Below are positions 36,515 to 64,000 of a stretch of DNA of 64,000 nucleotides, piece by piece (the stretch's first letter is position 1; every line of letters begins with the position of its first letter). The stretch is taken from assembly GCA_963693365.1 (NCBI GenBank), contig CAVNZM010000006.1:7998001-8062000 (forward strand). Reading direction: 5' to 3'. The DNA is from Amoebidium appalachense (lineage: Eukaryota > Ichthyosporea). Under the pieces are notes generated by a model that saw only the letters and a list, made by a program, of their open reading frames with translations, ran no database searches and was not told where the DNA came from. The translations under genes and the position numbers were made by a program.

Positions 36515-39500
36515 TCAGAAAAACATTCCACCACCATTATTAGACCCACTAGCCGCCTCACCACCCGCCGTCTTAGGCGAAGGCGGGAGCCGACTCCGCG
36601 ACACATACTCAACCCTCCTACGCAAATACGCCATTTTCCGTTCGGGAGTTTCCAAAATCTCCCACTCCCACCAAGGAACAGAAGCGACTCTCCACCCCGA
36701 TTCGTTCAATAGTCTCTGTTTTAAAAACGTCGACCCCATCATGTGTCGTTTGGTCCCCGTCGCCGCATATCGCACCGGCCCGTTCGCTTCAACTACAACC
36801 TGCAAATCGGGCAGGCATGCGTCGACACGGTAAAGCACGGGGGGGTACAATGTTGCTGTCGGCGAGTTTAAACCCCGCCTCGTGCAGAATTTCGCGAACT
36901 TCCAACTGGAAACCCGAAACGCGCGCCTCGCTCTGCGCGAAAAACTCCTCCCATTTTCCCGTCGCGCACGCCATGACGTTCGCCATCTCGGGAGTTTTCA
37001 AAAACTGTTCGGCGAATTCCGGAAATCGAAGGAAAAGCGCAGAACCTGCTAGGTGAAGCTGCAAAAGTGCCTGAAGATTCGAAGATTCATCCTCCTTGGA
37101 CCCCCCCTCAGTGACGAGCAGCCCGCAGCCCGGTCGGGTGAGGTGTTTCTGCGCCGCCTCCCATAGACCCCGGTGCGCGTCGAAATTTCCAGGAACGAGA
37201 ATCGCCGCGGACCACAGCGCCCGACACAACGCGAGCTCCCTCGCAGCCTCCGGCGTCTGATTGGGGGGTCCCACATGCGAAATTTCAAGACCCGACAGCA
37301 GCGTACCGACCATAGACCCCGACGCGTCGCATATTTCGCCGTTTGTTCCGGCGTTGACCGTCGCCAACACGTGCAAGAGCTCCGACACCGCCACAGGGGA
37401 GAGGCTCGCCTTGTTATATTCGAACCACTCCGCCGCTATCTTAGGCATGTGGCCGGGAGCATAACGCGCCTGCGCCAGCGCCGAAAAACAAACAATCGGC
37501 CGATGAAGACCGTACGAGTTTAGACCGAGCGTCTTTAGGAACGCCGACGCCAAACTTTCCAACGATTCGATCGGGATCTTTTCGTCGTTTGCGAGATCCG
37601 ACGCCGATTGGATGATTAGCGGCATGTCTGACGGGGGGATCTGCCCCCGAATCTTCTCCGCATGGTTGATCATCGCCTTTATTGCGTTTTCGTCCGCCCC
37701 GCCGTTGTTAACGTACGCAGACAGCACATGCGCCAAGGAATTACAGTTTAACTCCCTAACCCGCGAGGGCATGGTACGGGAGATCAAATCCACCACCGTG
37801 CCGTTGATCCGCCCCATGCGATCCAAACCCTGCACGAATTTCACCAATTCGGAGGAAGTTAGGCTACCCTCCACCTCCCCCATACGCGAAACCAATGAAT
37901 CGACCAAATTTCCATCGGCATCGGCGCCCAACACCGAGAGCGACGTGACCGTGTTTGCTACCTCCGAGGGCGTGAGAAAATGCACCAAACGCGGGATGCG
38001 ATCAGTTAGCCCGCTGACGACATGTGCTGGTGGGGCGAGCTCGGGGGCCAAAGTACTTAGACGTGATGTTGAGGCCAAAAGGGAAATCGTAACTCTTGCA
38101 TCGAACCCAGGCGTTAGCTTAGAAATGCGCTGGTACAAAGTGTCGATCACGGGCTTGTCGTTGGCGAGTGCTGATCCTGGAAAATCGGACATGCACCGCG
38201 TCTTTAGGATATCCGACGCCGAAAACCCGTCCATTTGGTCCGCGCACCGCGAAATTTCCTGGTTGAATGTGGACAAAACCTCGGGAGACATGGCCTCGAG
38301 TCTGGCCAGGTGCTTGTACATTGCACTCAGCTGCTGCGGGCTGAAATCCCCCCTACCCGCCAGCACCACCGCCCGTGTCGCAAATTGACCCAAAACATCG
38401 TTCGGCACGAATTTCCGCTCAAAACCCATGGCCAATTGGACCATCAGCTGGGGGTCCAACGAATCAAAGTGCGGGGCACATGCCTTTGCGAGTTCGTACA
38501 TTGACGATGCTTCGGTGTGTCCCAATTTCGACAATCCATATATGGAGAGCACCAAATCCCTCGCACGCATGTTCTCCGCGTCGGCCAAAACACGCCCCGC
38601 TAGAATTTTCACCAAACTTTCGTCCACATGGCCGAATTTCACGCATGTTTCCAGTAGAAATGCGGCCTTTCCGATGTCTGCCGTCGGGGCAAGTTCTGCT
38701 GCCCGTGCGAAAAGTGGGCTGAGGTGCTGGGGGGATTTAATCTGCCACTGTGCAAAAGCGCTCAAAATTCGACACACGTCCATGAACCCGGTGATTTCCT
38801 TGGCCTGAATCGCCAATTTTTCGGCGGCCGCGCTCTGAAATTCAAAGTCGTGCATACGCGCGTTCACCCATGAGCTGGCTAGGTACGCGACGTCGCGAAC
38901 GTCCGATCGTTCCACCAAAGATGTCGCACGTTTCGCTACGGCTCTGCGGAGGGCGTAACTCTTGCAATACAAACCGGGAAACATGACGTAAATCAAAGTC
39001 GCAAGTTCCTGTGCGTTGAGTTTGGAGATATGAGGAACCATCTTCTCCCCAAGTTTGCTGGCAAAGTCCGGGTCGAGCGCTTTTTGGGCGATCAACAAAC
39101 GTGTCCCGGAGACGAACGTGCGCGATTGATGGTTACGCAGCTTGGGAACGTACTTGTGCGCCTGCCCTGTCATCCACTCCTTTAAGGTGTCCGTCTCAGC
39201 GGGGTTTAAAGCACGCACCTTTCCCAGCTCCGTTAACCGTGTGCTTAGAGAAAGCACTTCGTCCCGTGTCAGCCCAACCTTTCCACTATGCTTCCTCAAA
39301 TTCGCCTCATTCTCGCTCAAAGCTGCGCGGGGGTCCGTGGATGTGTGCGTGTGCGGTGCACTTGTAGAAGAGGAGCACTGCCTAAAGTGAACGGATGGAG
39401 CGAGGAATAACTTCCGAACACCGGCATGATTGTAGGGTGCAAGGAGCAAGGGGAACTGGGAAAGAGACCTTGGTGTGTGTGTGGGAAAGCGTTGTAATGC

Positions 39501-39533
39501 CGGGAGCACCCGGCGTGCCAAAAAAGTAGCCAT
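36515..39533 (-). CDS. RAP-domain organelle RNA-binding protein, intronless, one frame break
   Basis: From ATG 39533, 896 codons are open to the C run at 36839-36845 (plus-strand G). Removing one base there continues for about 109 codons to TGA at 36515, giving about 1005 residues. The N terminus is basic, Ser/Leu-rich and without acidic residues for 50 residues, typical of a mitochondrial or plastid transit peptide. The body is a long series of helical repeats (for example LAHVLSAYVNNG, VKFVQGLDRMGR) as in HPR/FASTK-like proteins. The region after the break is a RAP domain: VLYRVDACLPDL, VVVEANGP, the hydrophobic WRVASVPWWEW block and a YLRRRV end. Such proteins bind and process organelle RNAs and are numerous in alveolates and algae. 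Without the repair the protein would end just before RAP, with 18 unrelated residues. Confidence 0.85.
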
Positions 39534-40142
39534 GAGATGAAGTTACTCAATATAACATGCCAATGTGTGGGTGTTTTCGAAGCGTAAAGGAGGAACGTCG
39601 TGTTCTCGGGCTCGCGCAAGGCAGGGGTGTTTCTAGGAGATGAAGGTGGGTTTATAAGCTACATGTAAAAGTGCAGTGCATGAATCTTACGTAAGCTAAG
39701 AACCTAGCAAGTAGGCAGAGAAGGCATATGAAGAGCTCGAGAGAGAGGGAGCAGGCATCAACAAAACATCAGAACACTGTCTGAACAATGAACAGGAAAG
39801 TGAACTTGCCACACGTGTGACACATTAAAGATACTAATCTCTTTTGACCAATCAACACAAGGGTTTGGGCAAAGTGTTGGCCAGTAGCTGTTAATAAATA
39901 GCTACAAATGGGTAAAGTAAACAGATTTCATAATTTTGATTGGGTAAAGTTGCACCGACTATACCCATAAAATGCATGACTAAAAACCAATAAAAGAGTG
40001 TTTGCCTAAGAATAGATCATTAAAGCACCACCGGTTCGAGTTTGGCCCGAATGTATACCGATTACGTCACAGAAAGGTTTTGGCGGTTGGCGGCAAAATC
40101 ATACACCCAAATGCCAAAGCCCAACAAAGAGAGAAAGGAGGT
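39534..40142. other. 5' flank of the RAP gene
   Basis: AT-leaning unique DNA, with no repeats or exons noticed. It should contain the promoter of the minus-strand RAP gene. Confidence 0.6.
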
Positions 40143-40995
40143 GTCAAAATCAGGGATGTATCGGGCTGGGTCGACCCGAGAACCAACCCGGCCGGGTCGG
40201 CGTTACCCAACCCCGACCCGGGGCATTTTTGCTCAAACCCGGTCGGCTTTATGACCCGGCGGGTCAGACCCGTACCCAGCCCGACCGATGGCTCTGACCC
40301 GGTCAGTTCCCGCCGGGTCAGGGTAAAGCATGATATATTAACCATAATAAGTAGTAAATTTGGATTGATAATTGGTTTTCAGGGATTGCACAGTGAACTA
40401 ATAACAATACAGTATTTTAATCATGTCCATATATGGTAGTATAAACATTGCCGAGGCATAGTTAGCTACAGTAGTAGAGTACTGAGGCTAGGCTAGCGCT
40501 TTAATATAAAAAGAGAAAGAAAAAGAAAAAGAAAAAAGAGAGAGACAATCGTAACTGCTGTGCACGTTACGTTGTGTTTGCTTTAGTCACGTGCACCACT
40601 ACCCAGCTCTATATAATCAAGTAAGCCGGCCGCAAGCACACGAGCACTGTCTGTTCACATGTAGACACCATGCGTGGAAAAGCCACACACACACCGCGAG
40701 CACATGTGCACACACAGCACGCACGCACGCAAGCATATCACACACACCGTGACACGTGCACAAACACACACACACACACACACACGAATACATGTACACA
40801 CGTATATGGCCAGTCCGGGCGAGCACCCGTCGCATTTGGTAACCCGCGGGTCAACCCGATCACAAGGGTCCAAGACCCAAGAACCAACCCGGTCCGGACC
40901 GAAAAAAAGACGACCCGGCCCGAGATCCACCCGGCCTTTTCCTAAACCCGCCCGAGACCCACCCGGCCAGTGACCGACACATCCCTGGTCAAAAT
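40143..40995. mobile_element. Non-autonomous hAT-like DNA transposon with 8-bp target duplication
   Basis: Element 40151-40987 (837 bp) is bounded by 16-bp terminal inverted repeats, CAGGGATGTATCGGGC and CAGGGATGTGTCGGTC (14 of 16 matching). It is flanked by the perfect direct repeat GTCAAAAT at 40143-40150 and 40988-40995. CAGGG-type ends with an 8-bp duplication are the hallmark of the hAT superfamily. Subterminal regions (40160-40325 and 40840-40970) are packed with ACCCGG/GGGTC motifs in both orientations, as expected for transposase-binding repeats. The interior holds a (CA)n patch and no ORF able to encode a transposase, so it is a MITE-like derivative. Confidence 0.85.
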
Positions 40996-41352
40996 ATAAA
41001 GGGACTCTAAAAGAAAACATGCACAAAACACGCACATTTAGGAGGACATGCGAGCTACAAAGGAGGCGAGCGAAAAAATATTATAGCAATCTAAGATTGT
41101 GTTAGTTAGGCTAATACAGAGCTTGATATACCACTCGTAATTAGTAGCTGTCGATCATGATTTATTGACATTGTGGGAGATCTACAGATGTTCGGTAGAC
41201 ATTAACTTCTTGTCAAATAACGAAAAAACGTGTGTTATCAATTTATTATGAAAGTTTTCATTGATATAGTGCAGCCATTGCCTTCCTCAAACACCTCTGC
41301 ATTGTAACCAGCACACTAACAACCTAAGCTAAGCGCTAACAGCGGTTCACAC
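40996..41352. other. 5' flank of the BRPF-like gene
   Basis: About 350 bp of AT-rich unique DNA between the transposon and the first coding exon of the large gene. Candidate promoter/5' UTR region, with no diagnostic motif. Confidence 0.5.
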
Positions 41353-63610
<22,258 letters not shown>

Positions 63611-63620
63611 GTATTAACCA

Positions 63621-64000
<380 letters not shown>

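Overview
This is a 64 kb stretch of nuclear DNA from an intron-rich eukaryote. The evidence is GT-AG introns with consistent phases, two nuclear-type tRNA genes, and chromatin, membrane-traffic and organelle-RNA protein families. I cannot fix the lineage. A RAP-domain organelle protein, a spherulin-4-like GH114 enzyme, a Vps62/DUF946 protein and a BRPF-type chromatin reader together, with roughly one gene per 6-8 kb, suggest a protist (for example an alveolate such as a chromerid, or a stramenopile), but this is inference. The non-coding DNA is saturated with long C/G homopolymers, (CA)n/(GT)n arrays and compound tracts of both. Most long open frames in the window are translations of these tracts, not genes.

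Layout. 0.4-3.6 kb (+): Vps62/DUF946 gene, four confident exons, with tRNA-Phe in its first visible intron and a broken half-exon copy downstream; a possible further exon lies at 9.7 kb. 5.8-6.3 kb (-): two weak exon-like frames. 11.4-12.8 kb (-): two-exon secreted GH114 (polygalactosaminidase-type) gene. 14.6-17.2 kb (+): three phase-compatible exons of an unrecognised protein. 20.6-22.1 kb (+): unrecognised coiled-coil/Ser-rich protein with one frame break. 26.5-31.7 kb (-): three-exon PX-domain (phosphoinositide-binding) gene. 33.4-34.0 kb (+): tentative small gene. 36.5-39.5 kb (-): intronless RAP-domain organelle RNA-binding protein, one frame break. 40.15-40.99 kb: non-autonomous hAT-like transposon with a perfect 8-bp target duplication. 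41.35 kb to the right edge (+): one very large gene, 25 exons reconstructed with no phase conflict, encoding a BRPF-type histone acetyltransferase scaffold (EPL-like motif, PHD, zinc knuckle, extended PHD, bromodomain, charged linker, PWWP; PWWP cut by the window end). It hosts tRNA-Asp in an intron.

The strongest unusual signals are in the introns. (1) About fifteen of 25 BRPF introns and both PX introns place a C homopolymer within about 20 nt downstream of the 5' splice site. (2) Many introns begin in a (GT)n run and/or end in a (CA)n run that itself supplies the CAG acceptor. (3) A dispersed 100-200 bp repeat family ending in poly(C), plus two further short repeat families, lie almost wholly inside introns and always in the sense orientation of the host gene. 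(4) Three genes each carry one frame break, and each would be repaired by removing one base from a G/C run. The genes show no operon-like or pathway link to one another.
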